A DNA stretch of 26,782 nt from JADJPL01 sp964607915. GTDB lineage: Bacteria; Bacteroidota; Bacteroidia; Chitinophagales; Saprospiraceae. The position numbers and the translations under genes were made by a program. Positions 8,574-18,338 of this stretch are shown in pieces; the first letter of the stretch is position 1; each line of letters starts with the position of its first letter. The notes beneath the pieces were generated by a model. That model was not told the origin of the DNA and did no database searches. It saw nothing but the letters and a program-made list of their open reading frames with translations. The stretch spans positions 1 to 26,782 of the forward strand of contig CAZSMU010000036.1 of assembly GCA_964607915.1 (NCBI GenBank), written 5' to 3'.

Positions 8574-11500
8574 TCTATCAGCAACATTTTTTTCGTCGCT
8601 GTCCAACCCTCTGTTTTGAGCGTGTAAAATAGCACGCCGGAAGCACTTAACGCGCTTTTGCGCAAGGTTATTTCGTGTACGCCCGCCTCGTATAGTTTTT
8701 CGCTTTGATAGACCCGGCTTCCCTTGATGTCGGTGACGGTGATTTCCGCTCGTTGGGCGACGGGCAGCCAGAAGCTGATATGCGTTTCTTCGCCAAACGG
8801 ATTGGGGAAATTTTGGTAAAGCTCCGGTCTTGCCGAGGGCGGGGAAGCTCCCTCGAAGGTGATTTTCAGGTCGGCTACCTTTCCATTCGCATCGTACCCT
8901 TCTGGTCGCAATATCCTGGAATTGAGCTGTATTCTGTCGGCGATGGAGAGGGGTTTCATCACCTGGAACACGAGGGTGAGCAGGTCTTGTTTATCGCCAG
9001 GGCTGTCGGGGCTGCGCACCCAGCTCAGCGCAAGGAGCCCTTCTTCCTCAAAATGTGCCCATTCGCCAGGTTTTGCCAATCCGGGTTCAACCTGGACCAG
9101 GGCGAGGGCTTCGCGGTCGTAAGACAAGCCGAACTGGCATCCGGCCAGTTGCTTCCAGGCGTCGGAGCGCAGCGGTACCCGGATTATTTCCCCGGGCCGG
9201 GCATTTTGTTCCTTTACCCGTATCTCGAACAAGCTACTTGCAGAGCGACTTCTGATCAGCCGGGAGTTGGCAATTACATCCCCATTCAGATCGCCAATTT
9301 TTATCCCTATGAAATCGGCGCCCGCCATACTGTCCAACCGCGCAGGGATGTTGAGCGATTCCGGATAGGCGGAGAGCCAGGGGTTCTTTGGATTGCTGAA
9401 CACATATCCCGTCGGGATAAATCGCCAGCTCCGGTTGTTGGGGAACGTGTTTTCCAGTTTGAGCACGACCCTGCGCAACTGGATAAGATCGAGTACGGTG
9501 ATAGAGCCCGTGTTGTTCACATCGGCTGCAATCAGGCGATAGGGGTTGGGCAAGAACTTCTCCCCGAGGATATGTTGTTGCATGGCGATGAGGTCGGCCG
9601 TGGTGAGACCGTTTCCAAAGTCGTCGTTTTTATACGGGGTGAGGGCGAAGGGGTTTTTGAGGTTGACGTTTCCAAAGCGGAAGAGCCCATCTTGTTTGGT
9701 CATGAGTTTAAATTCCAGGGCGGGCCCCTTGAGGGATACTTCCACGGACTCGACCTTCAGACTGTCTACCGTGCGGATTTCGCCAGCCACGAAGCCCCGG
9801 TAGCTTCGGCATACCTCTGCTTCGTCTGTTGGCTGTGCAAAGCTCAAACAGGCTCTTTTATTGCCCCTTTGGTCCCAGGCATAAATTTCGACAGGGATGA
9901 ATTTCCAGGCGTCCACGCAGTCTATCCACAGAGAACTCGAGTTGGGATCCGGCGTTTTGTCTGCCAGGTGAATGCTGTAGGTCAGGATCTGCCGAAGCCC
10001 GTTTGAATCGGCCTTTCCCTGGCCGTTACAATCAAAAATGGGGTTTTCAATAAAATCCGATGCGAGGAACAGGGCTGCTGCTTTTTCGGGCACCCCATTG
10101 TTGTCCAGATCCACCATTTGCGCATCTATGGATACAAAAGGCTTGCACTGCGGCATAGGAATCGTATTATCGAGCACGGATACCGGGATCGTCGTGACGG
10201 GCGATTGGTTTCCGCAGGGATCGGTGGCCCTCACCAATAAGCGGTGCAGACCTTCCGGGAACTCTCCCTTGACCGACCAGTTGTTGTTCCCCAGGTAGGC
10301 GACCTTGGCATCTGGCACGAATTTGCCAAGCGGGCGCACCCCGCCGGGATAGGACTGGGTGTCCGGCCATATCAGGATAGAGTCCAGCGCGAGTACTCCT
10401 TTCTTTCCCAGTGCGATCCCGGTATCCGGCAACATGCTGCAGTCGTCCTGCACCACGATATTCAGTTCCACCGCTTTCGTACACTGCCGGGTATTGGGTA
10501 TATCCGGCAGCTTCTGGGCGAACGAGATCGTGGGTTTTACGGTGTCGGGGATGGCGATATCCTGGGTGAACATCCAGGCTATCTGCCCTTTGATGCCACT
10601 GGCGCAGGGCGTATTGGCAGGGTTGTTGTAGCGCAGGGAACTGACCTTCTCCGCCTCGTCCGGCAAGCCATTGCCATTATCATCAAAATAGATTTCTTCC
10701 AGGCCGTCGGTGGGATCCTGGTCTTTTACAAAGACCCCTACCCCATCGGGCCCATCCATGCGGGGATCTTTGGGCACCAGTACGGCCCACTGTACCGGAT
10801 CCCCGCAGGCATCCACATAGTTGCACCAGTTGACCACGGTATAGGTCCTCTTCACCACCAGACACGCACTGCCGGATTGCAGGGTGGCCTTGTCTTGTAC
10901 AAACACGCCGAGGACATCACAGCCTTGCACTTCCCGCCTGAGGTTGGAAGAAGGCATCTGGCCACATTGCGCGACGGCAGTATCCGCAGGGAAAAACAAG
11001 GCGTAATTGCGCTCCGGCTGCACCGTAATGCGCACGGCTTCCGTTGTCCTGCTCACGCTGACCCCGCCGGCCAGGCGGGTGATGGTCCATGAAATATCCA
11101 CATGGCCGGCATTACAGGTCAATTCATCGTCCACGAGCATGCGGACGGTGGCTTCCCCGCAGTCCAGTCCGGCTACGATGCGCATGTCCCCGCGCAGCGC
11201 CGTCACAATGCGATTATATTCTACAGAGCCCGGAAGATAGGCACCCTGACGGGTCAAGGCGCTCAGTAGGCTATCTTCCCGGCAGCTCACCGTGATGGGC
11301 TTGGGAAGGGTCCAGGCGAGTTCCCCTTTATATTCTACCTTGACCGGGGTCGAACAATTGCTTTGGTTGCCGGAAACGTCTTCTACAAACAATTGTACCT
11401 GGAGGGAGTCACCGGCGTCGGCGCAGAAGAACTCGACATAGTCCAGAAGAGGCGTCATCAGCCGATTCGTTTTAGAATCAAAAGTAAAGCGCTCCCCGAA

Positions 11501-14500
11501 ATCGGAGATGTCCCCGTCTTTGTTCCAGTCTATGCCATCAAATTGGTTGATGGTTTTATCGTTATTGCTGTCGTACCCTCGCTGAATAAAGTCTTTGATG
11601 CTTTTGGGATTATAGGTCCTACGGACGCGCACCCAGTTCAGGCCGCAGTTATCCGTAGAACCCCGGTCTATATCTTTTACCATCACTTTGGCGTATCCCC
11701 CGCTGATGCCTACGGTACCGTTCAGGGCTACAGACAGCAGGGTCGGGCATTTGACCACCGGGGCGAACTGGTCGGCGACGGTGAATTCAAATTCCAGGGC
11801 GGCTTTGTTCTGGCAATCATCGGATGCTTCGATCAGCAGGCGGTGCCGGCCCGTACGCACACGGGTAGCCGTGAGGTAGTCCTTTCCGTCGAGCCCTTTG
11901 ACCAGAATTCTCGGGTAACTCGCCGTACGCCATTCAGAAGGTCCGACCGGCTTGCCGTCCACATAATCCGGGCCAAAATACTGGATGGTAATCGCAAGCG
12001 AGGGGTTCAACGAGCAATTGTCGCGGACGCGGATCCCAAAGAAGCGTTCCAGGCCGGGCACGTCCACCCCAAAGGAAGACTCGCAGGACTCGACCCCGTT
12101 GGAGATAACCACCGTCCGGAAAGCAGTGGTAATCGTCGGGGGCACCTCATCGCGGGAAATCAGATGAAAGGTATCCATCGCAATCGGCAGCGAGGTACAT
12201 TCGTCGCTGGCGCGGACTACTATTTCCACTCTTTTGCCGCCCTGGCAAAGCGCCAGTTCGTTCAGGATATCCACGCGGAAGTTGTACCCACACTGGGTCA
12301 GCGACGAGGCGTTGCCCGCCGCCACTGCCTCCGGGAAGAAGGCCGTTTTTGCTGTGCTTTGGGCACACGCATACGGGTCGGGAACCACATAGTAACGCTC
12401 TTTAAAACGCCGGATCATATCCTCGGTCGTCGGAGCGGCGCATACCTTATTGTCGAGCACTATCTCGCGGATACCCTGGCGGCTGTACAGGTCGGGATCC
12501 AGTGCCGGGCGGACGAAGAAGATCGTCTGTTCTGTCTGGGTCATGTTTCCCGCGCAATCGGTTCCTGTGAAGGTGCGGACTATTTTGGCCCAAACCTTAT
12601 CCCTACTGATGCCCTGGCAGTCCGACAAGATCAACTGATCCCGAACGCTCAGGGTCGTACTGCACTGGCAGCCCTCTTTGCAGGCGTCTTCAAAAACAGC
12701 CGTACCGGTATAGTAGTCGAAAGCAGGAGTAGTCCAGCTCAGCGGATTGTTCAGCACCCGCTCCAGGTGGGCGCACAAAATCGTATCCTGCCAGGGGGCA
12801 GAACCCGCCACTTCGCGCCCGCAGGAGCGAAGTCTCTTTGCCAGTCTGGGGCCGTGCACATCGCGCACCCGCAAGATGCCCTTACACCCCTGGAAGTCGC
12901 TGCACAGTTGGTATTCAGGTTTGACCCGTACAATGAAGCGGAACTCTCCGCAAGCCTCCACGCGGTTGTCCACCCCCCCATCTTCCACGATGACTTCCAG
13001 TTGTTCGAAGAACCGGGCAGAGTCCTGGCAATTCACGGAAGAAGTACGCATGAGCATGGCGGGGGTAATCCTCAGCGAGCAGGAATCCCCCAAATCGAGC
13101 GCGACCTCCGGGATGCAAGTCACGCAGGACGTGCCCGCTTTGGGCAGGATGGTGACGGTAATCCTGAAGATAGACCCCGGGCAGTTGCCAATGCCCGCCG
13201 TTACCCGGTACACGACGGTTTGAGGAGAGGGGGAAAGGTTGGTCAATATATCCGTAATGACGGTGCCATCTACCGGCCGCAGGGATTCCCCGCTCACCTG
13301 CGGGTTATCGGCGAGAGCCACCCAGGTGAACTGGCTGGTACGGCCATTCCCGAAGAGGTTGACATTTCGCTGCAAGTCGTACCCTACGGCAGAACAGGTG
13401 GCCACTTCTTTGCGGTCGTCTTTGCCTTCAGCTCCCTGGACGACCGTCACCGATACCACGTTGGACGTAGAAGCACCGCAGGTAGCGCCACTACAGGACA
13501 ACAGAGCGCGATAGCGCGTGTTGGCCAGGGGCTCCAGACTGACCGTGGCCCCGCTGAGGCCATTTATGGTTTGCCAGTTCTGCCCGTCCGGGCTCTGTTG
13601 CCAGGAGATGGAACAGGCACTGGTCTCGTTGGACAAGGTGCTCGTCAGCAGTAGGGTACTACCCTCACAGACGATACTAGGGCCTGAAATCCGCAGGCTG
13701 GGCGTAGGGAGCAGCGAAACCGATACGCTGTTGGAAAGGACGGGCGCACAGTTGCCGCCGCCACTACAGCTCAATACCGCCCGGTATTGCGTCGGCACCA
13801 CAGGGGATACCGTGATTGTAGAGGATACCTGTCCCTCAAGCCTTGACCAGGCATTGCCGCCGTCCACACTTTGCTCCCAAAGCACGCTACAGGTGCCAAT
13901 CCCGCCGGAAGGGGTGGCGCTGAGTACCACGCTACTGCCCGGACAAACGGCCCCGCCGCCCGTCACCGTCACCGATGGAGGAGCGAAGACCTGGACAAGT
14001 ACCACATTGGAAGGGCCTGTCGAACAGGTATTTACGCTACAAGATAACAAGGCGCGATAGAATACAGCAGAAGCCGGCGTAACGCGCAGGGAATCCCCTG
14101 ACGCCAGGGGGATATCCCTCCAGTCGGTAGCGCCATTAGGACTGCTCTGCCATTGTGGGCGGCACGTGCTTTCCGCATTTTGGAGGATAGCCCGCAGCAA
14201 TACCGGGCTCCCCGTACATACCGCAGGAGCAGAAGCACTAATTTGCAGGGACGCCTTAGGCGAAACCTGAACCACGAATACATCGGAGGTGTCGCCGCAT
14301 CGCGTCGGGCAGGCATACATCACCCGATAATGGGTGGTTTGAGCGGGACTGACCCTGCGCGAGGAAGAAGTACCGGCAAAGGATGTCCATACTAACCCAT
14401 CGCTGCTGGATTGCCAGGTAAACCCGCAAGACGGGCCGGCACCGCTCACCAGTGCTTCTAAGGTAGTGGAATCCCCCGCACAAATAGAAGATGCCCCCCG

Positions 14501-17500
14501 CAAGCTGACGATCGGCTGTGGGAAAACGCGCACCCTGAAGATATTGGAAATACCTACGTCGCACCCCGCACTGGCGCAGCGGTACACTACCCGGTAGTCC
14601 GTGGTAGTGTCCGGTTTCGCTTCCAGGACGGGCGACGTAGCGCCGGGTATGTCCATCCAGGTTCTGGTGCGGGCATTGAAATAGGTCCATTGAAAGCTAC
14701 AATCCCCTGTACTACCGGAAGCCCTTAGCACAGCCGGGGCACCCGCGCAGATGCTGTCTGGGCCGCTGAGCGACACCCATTGGGTTTTTATGACCGTGAC
14801 GATAAACTCATTGGAAACAGCCTGCCCGCAACTTGCCGCATCGCAGGAATACAGGACGCGGAAGCGGGCAGTCGTATCGAGATTGGCCAAGGGCAGAGCC
14901 CTGGCCGTCTGGCCGTTCAGGTTTTGCCAGGTGTTGTTCACCAGGCGCTGCCACTGGAGCGTACACAGTGCAGAGCCCCCGCTGGCGAGGGCGCGCAGAG
15001 AATCCACCCCGCCGATACAAACCGCAGCGGGGCCGCTTATGGATACGGCCGGAGGCAGCAGTACCGTAACCGTTTCCGCATTGGAAAAAGCGGGGGTACA
15101 GCCTGTGCCATTGCAATCGTAGCGAGCCCGGTACTGGGTTGTTTTGCTGGGTATCACCGTCACGCGGGTTCCCACCAGCCCCGGAAGGTCTGTCCAGGAG
15201 CCGCTCAGGCTGTCCAGCGTCTGCCAGCGCACCGCGCAGGATCCCGTGCCATTGGCGACGGCAGCAGTCAGTTGCACCGGGACGCCCGCACAGACGGCCC
15301 GCCCCCCGCTGACGGAAATTTGCGCGTTGGGAAATACGGTTATCGTCTGACTTCCCGAAGTATCCGACTTGCAATTGGAGGCCGTTGGGCAAAAATAAAT
15401 GACCCGGTACTGCGTCGTTTGAGTCGGGGAGAACGAGGCGCTCCTATCCGGCCCCTGTTGCAGTGTCGTCCAGGTTATCCCATTCGGACTGGACTGCCAA
15501 CGCAGCGAGCAATCGCCGATCCCACCGGACGTAGTGGCCGTCAAGGTGGCTGTACCACCGGCGCAGATGGTGGTGCTGCCGCTCAGTACCACATCCGGGG
15601 CTGCCGCAATAGTGATCAAAGACGAGTTGGACACCCAGGAGCAGGTTCCGCAGGTCAGCAAGACCCGGTAGTGGAAATTGGCAGTGGGCGAGACCGTCAA
15701 AGAAGGCCCGTTAGAGCCGGACAGCGTCTCCCACACGCTGGCATTGGAGCTCCGCTGCCAGGTGTACGTACACGTTGCCGCAGCGCCGGCAGCCTCTGCC
15801 TGAAGGAGCGCCGACCCTCCCGGACATACAGAAGCAGGAGCGTTCAATTTCAATACTATGTCGCCCGGAACTTCGACCGTTTGCGGGTTGGAGTACGTTA
15901 CGCCGCAGCCATCCCCATCACAGCGCAGTACGGCCCGGTAAGAAGTAGTTACTTTGGGGCTGACGGTGAGGGTAGGTTCCCGGGTTCCCCCCTCGACGGG
16001 CATCCAGCGGTTGTTGGCCGTGTCCCAGAACTGCCACTCCAGGCTGCAGTTCCCCGCTCCTCCTTCTACTACGGCACTCAGGATAGCTGATTTCCCCGGG
16101 CAGATACTCCCTCCGCCCGTTACGCTGACGATGGGTTCGTTCAGCACGCGCAGGACAAACGGGCCCGCAAAGGGGCGGCAGGATACTTGGGAGGGGATAG
16201 GGTTCAGGATCGCGTACACGTAATACGTGCCCGGCACATCCGGCAGATCGGCATTCTCCAGGGTAGCCGAACTGCGATCAGCCGACAAGAACGCGTCGCC
16301 CAGCAGTCCGTCGGGGGTCAGGGAATACACATTGACGGGCGTACTGCTATTGAAATAGACGAAACGGACGCCAAAATCCCAAATGGTCGGCCCCACGGTA
16401 TTCAGCATGTTCACCAATCCATCCACTTTGAACGTATGTGCGCCACTGCCCACACAAACCCCGCTCGGGCCGGTGATGCTCCCGGTAAGGCTGGGGCAGG
16501 TAATGCCGATAGAGACCGCCGTGCTGGCAGGAGCGGTAGGACAGGCGCCTATGTAGCCCCTGATGCTCGCAGAATATACGCCTAAGGGCACGTTGGCAGG
16601 TATGCGCACGCGATAGACCATATTTAAGGTGTCTTTCACGCCGATTGGGTAGCGGGCGGGGCCTGCCACCCAACTCAGGTTCCCGCTTACCCCCAGAGGG
16701 GAAGCGACAGCCGTATTCAGGGAATTCACTTCGCTTTGTGCATCTACCAGGCCTCGGTTGCTGAGCGACGGGGTCAGGAAAGCCGCGATGCTGTCCAGGG
16801 CGAACGCGGTCGCCCCGCGGTTGAATATCTGGTAGTTCAACGTGACCACATCATCGTTGAAGGAGGGCGATTGGGGGAAAAAAGAAGTGGGCTGGGCCGT
16901 GTGTTTCCCGGAGAGGGAAGCCTGTGGATCTGCCCCGTTGAACGTACCGGAAAATGTGCCGTTCCCCCCAAAGGTGATGTTGAACCCCCTGCCGGAGCGG
17001 CTGTAGTTCACGACGACCAGCGCATAGCTTTTTCCAGGAGTCATGTTCAGGGGCGCCAGAAAATTATTCGAGCCCGTGGAACAACCGCAATATTCTGCTT
17101 CGTCCGTCTCCGAATCGCGCAGGCCGGTCGAACCCGTACAGCTCACCCAGTTGCTGAGGGGCTGCCCGACGTTTTCCCCGGAAGACATACAGCGGATCGG
17201 GGTGAGCGTCCCGCAATCCGTGACCCCTCTGGGGAGTTCATAGACAATGAAATCAATGTCGTCCGACGCGTGAAGCGGGGTGATGCTGAAGCTCAGCGTA
17301 CCCGCCTGCCCGCAGGTCCATTTCAGCCAGGTGGACTGGTACTCTTTGGGTTTACAGGAGTTGCGCTCGCATGCATTGGCAATTTCGAAAGGGTTGGCCC
17401 CTTCCCCCCCTACGAAATCAATAGTGAGGGGGTCTTTGGAGCAGAGTATTTTACCCGTGGGGCAATCTGCCAGAGGGTTGACTACCTGGTTGAAATTGTT

Positions 17501-18049
17501 TAGGCACAGCTGGAAAGAGCCGCTTTTGGCATTCCGCGCCGATACGCGGATGTAGTAGGTCAACCCGATTTGCAGCTTTTCGACCAGCGTTTCCACGTAG
17601 TTGGAGCCCACGGCATCGGAAACGCATTGTATCGCAGACAAAGCACCGCACGCCCCGCTGTAAACGGTCAGCTGGGGGAACTGAAGGGTCCCCCCGGGCG
17701 TGGCCCCGCCCGCACCTTTGACGCTGATCTGCAGCGTCGTCGCCTGCGCGGTGAAGGAGTACCATACGTCCGGACCATTGCCCGTAGCAGGGAAGCAAAA
17801 GCCACGGGTATCTGCCGACAACGTAGCCCCGGAAGTAGTGAAGGCCGTAGCCGGCGAACACCAGTTCACTACGTTGGGAAGGGGTATTGCTCTTGCGCAC
17901 TCGTCATTGGACGGTTGCGCATTGCCTGCGGATACTCCAAAGTATGTGATGGCTACGGCAAGGGAAAGTCGCAAAAAAATGGTGCGCCTGCCCGGTACAG
18001 GAAAGACTGATGCCATCCGGAATGAAAGCGTTGCGAGATAAGAACGCAT
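8570..18049 (-). CDS. Giant T9SS-secreted adhesin-like protein with ten Ig-like (CHU_C-associated type) repeats, dockerin and sorting domain
   Basis: A 3159-residue extracellular protein. In order: signal peptide (about residues 20-44; an ATG at 18016, residue 12, is an alternative start); a cysteine-rich N-terminal region (45-520) with two segments resembling pre-peptidase or CUB-like bacterial domains; a linker; ten tandem four-cysteine Ig-like domains (about 637-1534); a PKD-like domain (to about 1640); a long cysteine-rich region (about 1640-2720) with HYR-like DNCS and DxxxP segments; a dockerin-like calcium-binding pair around 2800-2865 (DVNNTGSITVLDL); a third DLNGDV loop; a cohesin-like domain (about 2930-3060); and a C-terminal type A T9SS sorting domain (about 3075-3159, LYQNFPNPFGEETHISF ... 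KKMLLIE). It is expected to cross the outer membrane by the type IX system and attach to, or leave, the surface. Ligand unknown. Its stop overlaps the next gene. Confidence 0.9.
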   Translation of the reverse strand: MRSYLATLSFRMASVFPVPGRRTIFLRLSLAVAITYFGVSAGNAQPSNDECARAIPLPNVVNWCSPATAFTTSGATLSADTRGFCFPATGNGPDVWYSFTAQATTLQISVKGAGGATPGGTLQFPQLTVYSGACGALSAIQCVSDAVGSNYVETLVEKLQIGLTYYIRVSARNAKSGSFQLCLNNFNQVVNPLADCPTGKILCSKDPLTIDFVGGEGANPFEIANACERNSCKPKEYQSTWLKWTCGQAGTLSFSITPLHASDDIDFIVYELPRGVTDCGTLTPIRCMSSGENVGQPLSNWVSCTGSTGLRDSETDEAEYCGCSTGSNNFLAPLNMTPGKSYALVVVNYSRSGRGFNITFGGNGTFSGTFNGADPQASLSGKHTAQPTSFFPQSPSFNDDVVTLNYQIFNRGATAFALDSIAAFLTPSLSNRGLVDAQSEVNSLNTAVASPLGVSGNLSWVAGPARYPIGVKDTLNMVYRVRIPANVPLGVYSASIRGYIGACPTAPASTAVSIGITCPSLTGSITGPSGVCVGSGAHTFKVDGLVNMLNTVGPTIWDFGVRFVYFNSSTPVNVYSLTPDGLLGDAFLSADRSSATLENADLPDVPGTYYVYAILNPIPSQVSCRPFAGPFVLRVLNEPIVSVTGGGSICPGKSAILSAVVEGGAGNCSLEWQFWDTANNRWMPVEGGTREPTLTVSPKVTTSYRAVLRCDGDGCGVTYSNPQTVEVPGDIVLKLNAPASVCPGGSALLQAEAAGAAATCTYTWQRSSNASVWETLSGSNGPSLTVSPTANFHYRVLLTCGTCSWVSNSSLITIAAAPDVVLSGSTTICAGGTATLTATTSGGIGDCSLRWQSSPNGITWTTLQQGPDRSASFSPTQTTQYRVIYFCPTASNCKSDTSGSQTITVFPNAQISVSGGRAVCAGVPVQLTAAVANGTGSCAVRWQTLDSLSGSWTDLPGLVGTRVTVIPSKTTQYRARYDCNGTGCTPAFSNAETVTVLLPPAVSISGPAAVCIGGVDSLRALASGGSALCTLQWQRLVNNTWQNLNGQTARALPLANLDTTARFRVLYSCDAASCGQAVSNEFIVTVIKTQWVSLSGPDSICAGAPAVLRASGSTGDCSFQWTYFNARTRTWMDIPGATSPVLEAKPDTTTDYRVVYRCASAGCDVGISNIFRVRVFPQPIVSLRGASSICAGDSTTLEALVSGAGPSCGFTWQSSSDGLVWTSFAGTSSSRRVSPAQTTHYRVMYACPTRCGDTSDVFVVQVSPKASLQISASAPAVCTGSPVLLRAILQNAESTCRPQWQSSPNGATDWRDIPLASGDSLRVTPASAVFYRALLSCSVNTCSTGPSNVVLVQVFAPPSVTVTGGGAVCPGSSVVLSATPSGGIGTCSVLWEQSVDGGNAWSRLEGQVSSTITVSPVVPTQYRAVLSCSGGGNCAPVLSNSVSVSLLPTPSLRISGPSIVCEGSTLLLTSTLSNETSACSISWQQSPDGQNWQTINGLSGATVSLEPLANTRYRALLSCSGATCGASTSNVVSVTVVQGAEGKDDRKEVATCSAVGYDLQRNVNLFGNGRTSQFTWVALADNPQVSGESLRPVDGTVITDILTNLSPSPQTVVYRVTAGIGNCPGSIFRITVTILPKAGTSCVTCIPEVALDLGDSCSLRITPAMLMRTSSVNCQDSARFFEQLEVIVEDGGVDNRVEACGEFRFIVRVKPEYQLCSDFQGCKGILRVRDVHGPRLAKRLRSCGREVAGSAPWQDTILCAHLERVLNNPLSWTTPAFDYYTGTAVFEDACKEGCQCSTTLSVRDQLILSDCQGISRDKVWAKIVRTFTGTDCAGNMTQTEQTIFFVRPALDPDLYSRQGIREIVLDNKVCAAPTTEDMIRRFKERYYVVPDPYACAQSTAKTAFFPEAVAAGNASSLTQCGYNFRVDILNELALCQGGKRVEIVVRASDECTSLPIAMDTFHLISRDEVPPTITTAFRTVVISNGVESCESSFGVDVPGLERFFGIRVRDNCSLNPSLAITIQYFGPDYVDGKPVGPSEWRTASYPRILVKGLDGKDYLTATRVRTGRHRLLIEASDDCQNKAALEFEFTVADQFAPVVKCPTLLSVALNGTVGISGGYAKVMVKDIDRGSTDNCGLNWVRVRRTYNPKSIKDFIQRGYDSNNDKTINQFDGIDWNKDGDISDFGERFTFDSKTNRLMTPLLDYVEFFCADAGDSLQVQLFVEDVSGNQSNCSTPVKVEYKGELAWTLPKPITVSCREDSLLSALTRQGAYLPGSVEYNRIVTALRGDMRIVAGLDCGEATVRMLVDDELTCNAGHVDISWTITRLAGGVSVSRTTEAVRITVQPERNYALFFPADTAVAQCGQMPSSNLRREVQGCDVLGVFVQDKATLQSGSACLVVKRTYTVVNWCNYVDACGDPVQWAVLVPKDPRMDGPDGVGVFVKDQDPTDGLEEIYFDDNGNGLPDEAEKVSSLRYNNPANTPCASGIKGQIAWMFTQDIAIPDTVKPTISFAQKLPDIPNTRQCTKAVELNIVVQDDCSMLPDTGIALGKKGVLALDSILIWPDTQSYPGGVRPLGKFVPDAKVAYLGNNNWSVKGEFPEGLHRLLVRATDPCGNQSPVTTIPVSVLDNTIPMPQCKPFVSIDAQMVDLDNNGVPEKAAALFLASDFIENPIFDCNGQGKADSNGLRQILTYSIHLADKTPDPNSSSLWIDCVDAWKFIPVEIYAWDQRGNKRACLSFAQPTDEAEVCRSYRGFVAGEIRTVDSLKVESVEVSLKGPALEFKLMTKQDGLFRFGNVNLKNPFALTPYKNDDFGNGLTTADLIAMQQHILGEKFLPNPYRLIAADVNNTGSITVLDLIQLRRVVLKLENTFPNNRSWRFIPTGYVFSNPKNPWLSAYPESLNIPARLDSMAGADFIGIKIGDLNGDVIANSRLIRSRSASSLFEIRVKEQNARPGEIIRVPLRSDAWKQLAGCQFGLSYDREALALVQVEPGLAKPGEWAHFEEEGLLALSWVRSPDSPGDKQDLLTLVFQVMKPLSIADRIQLNSRILRPEGYDANGKVADLKITFEGASPPSARPELYQNFPNPFGEETHISFWLPVAQRAEITVTDIKGSRVYQSEKLYEAGVHEITLRKSALSASGVLFYTLKTEGWTATKKMLLIE
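13448..16141 (-). repeat. Ten tandem Ig-like domain repeats (about 90 codons each)
   Basis: Each unit begins near VSVTGGGSICPG and ends near SNxxTVxV. All ten carry four cysteines in the same places: after the SI/AV start (C-x-G), before the W-Q strand (xCSLRWQ), and a C-x3-8-C pair after the TTQYR strand. The spacing suggests two disulfides per domain. At the DNA level the units have diverged, so they are old duplications rather than recent slippage products. Confidence 0.85.
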
Positions 18050-18209
18050 AAGTTCTCAGGATTTTTCCATAGTAAATTTATAGACCCAAAAGGGGTTTGG
18101 TTTGATTAGACTGATAAACGACCCCGTCTGGGCCTATGCGTCTGATTCCATGAGAGACCTGATCTTATTCGGGCTTCCAACGAGGCGTTTGGTAGTTTGT
18201 TTTCTACAT

Positions 18210-18217
18210 CAAAGTTA
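18210..18217 (-). promoter_or_regulatory. Candidate -7 box (TAACTTTG) for the giant adhesin gene
   Basis: The minus strand reads TAACTTTG, a full TAnnTTTG match, in the 289-nt divergent gap between the giant gene and tyrS. It implies a leader of about 150 nt for the giant gene. No clear -33 box was seen. Apart from this box and the one at 18278, nothing else was recognised in the gap 18050-18338. Confidence 0.33.
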
Positions 18218-18277
18218 AAAAAACTTATAACATGTTTTGAATGTGGCTCCCCTAAATCGCTTTTCCGCTAAAAAATG

Positions 18278-18285
18278 TAGTTTTG
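18278..18285 (+). promoter_or_regulatory. Candidate -7 box (TAGTTTTG) for tyrS
   Basis: TAGTTTTG matches TAnnTTTG and lies 61 nt upstream of the tyrS GTG start, implying a leader of roughly 45 nt. The -33 element is unclear. Confidence 0.38.
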
Positions 18286-18338
18286 CGGAACAATACGTAT
18301 ATCGCATCTTTTCAGAACAAGGAGCCAACGGATAAGTT

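Noticed and set aside
11363..13654. 763-codon plus-strand reading frame, and a similar one at 14780-16090
   Set aside because: Both are antisense to the giant adhesin gene and show no recognisable domain. Long shadow frames are common opposite GC-rich repeats.
13448..16141. CRISPR-like periodicity
   Set aside because: The repeat is protein-coding, about 270 bp per unit and diverged, without short identical repeats and unique spacers.
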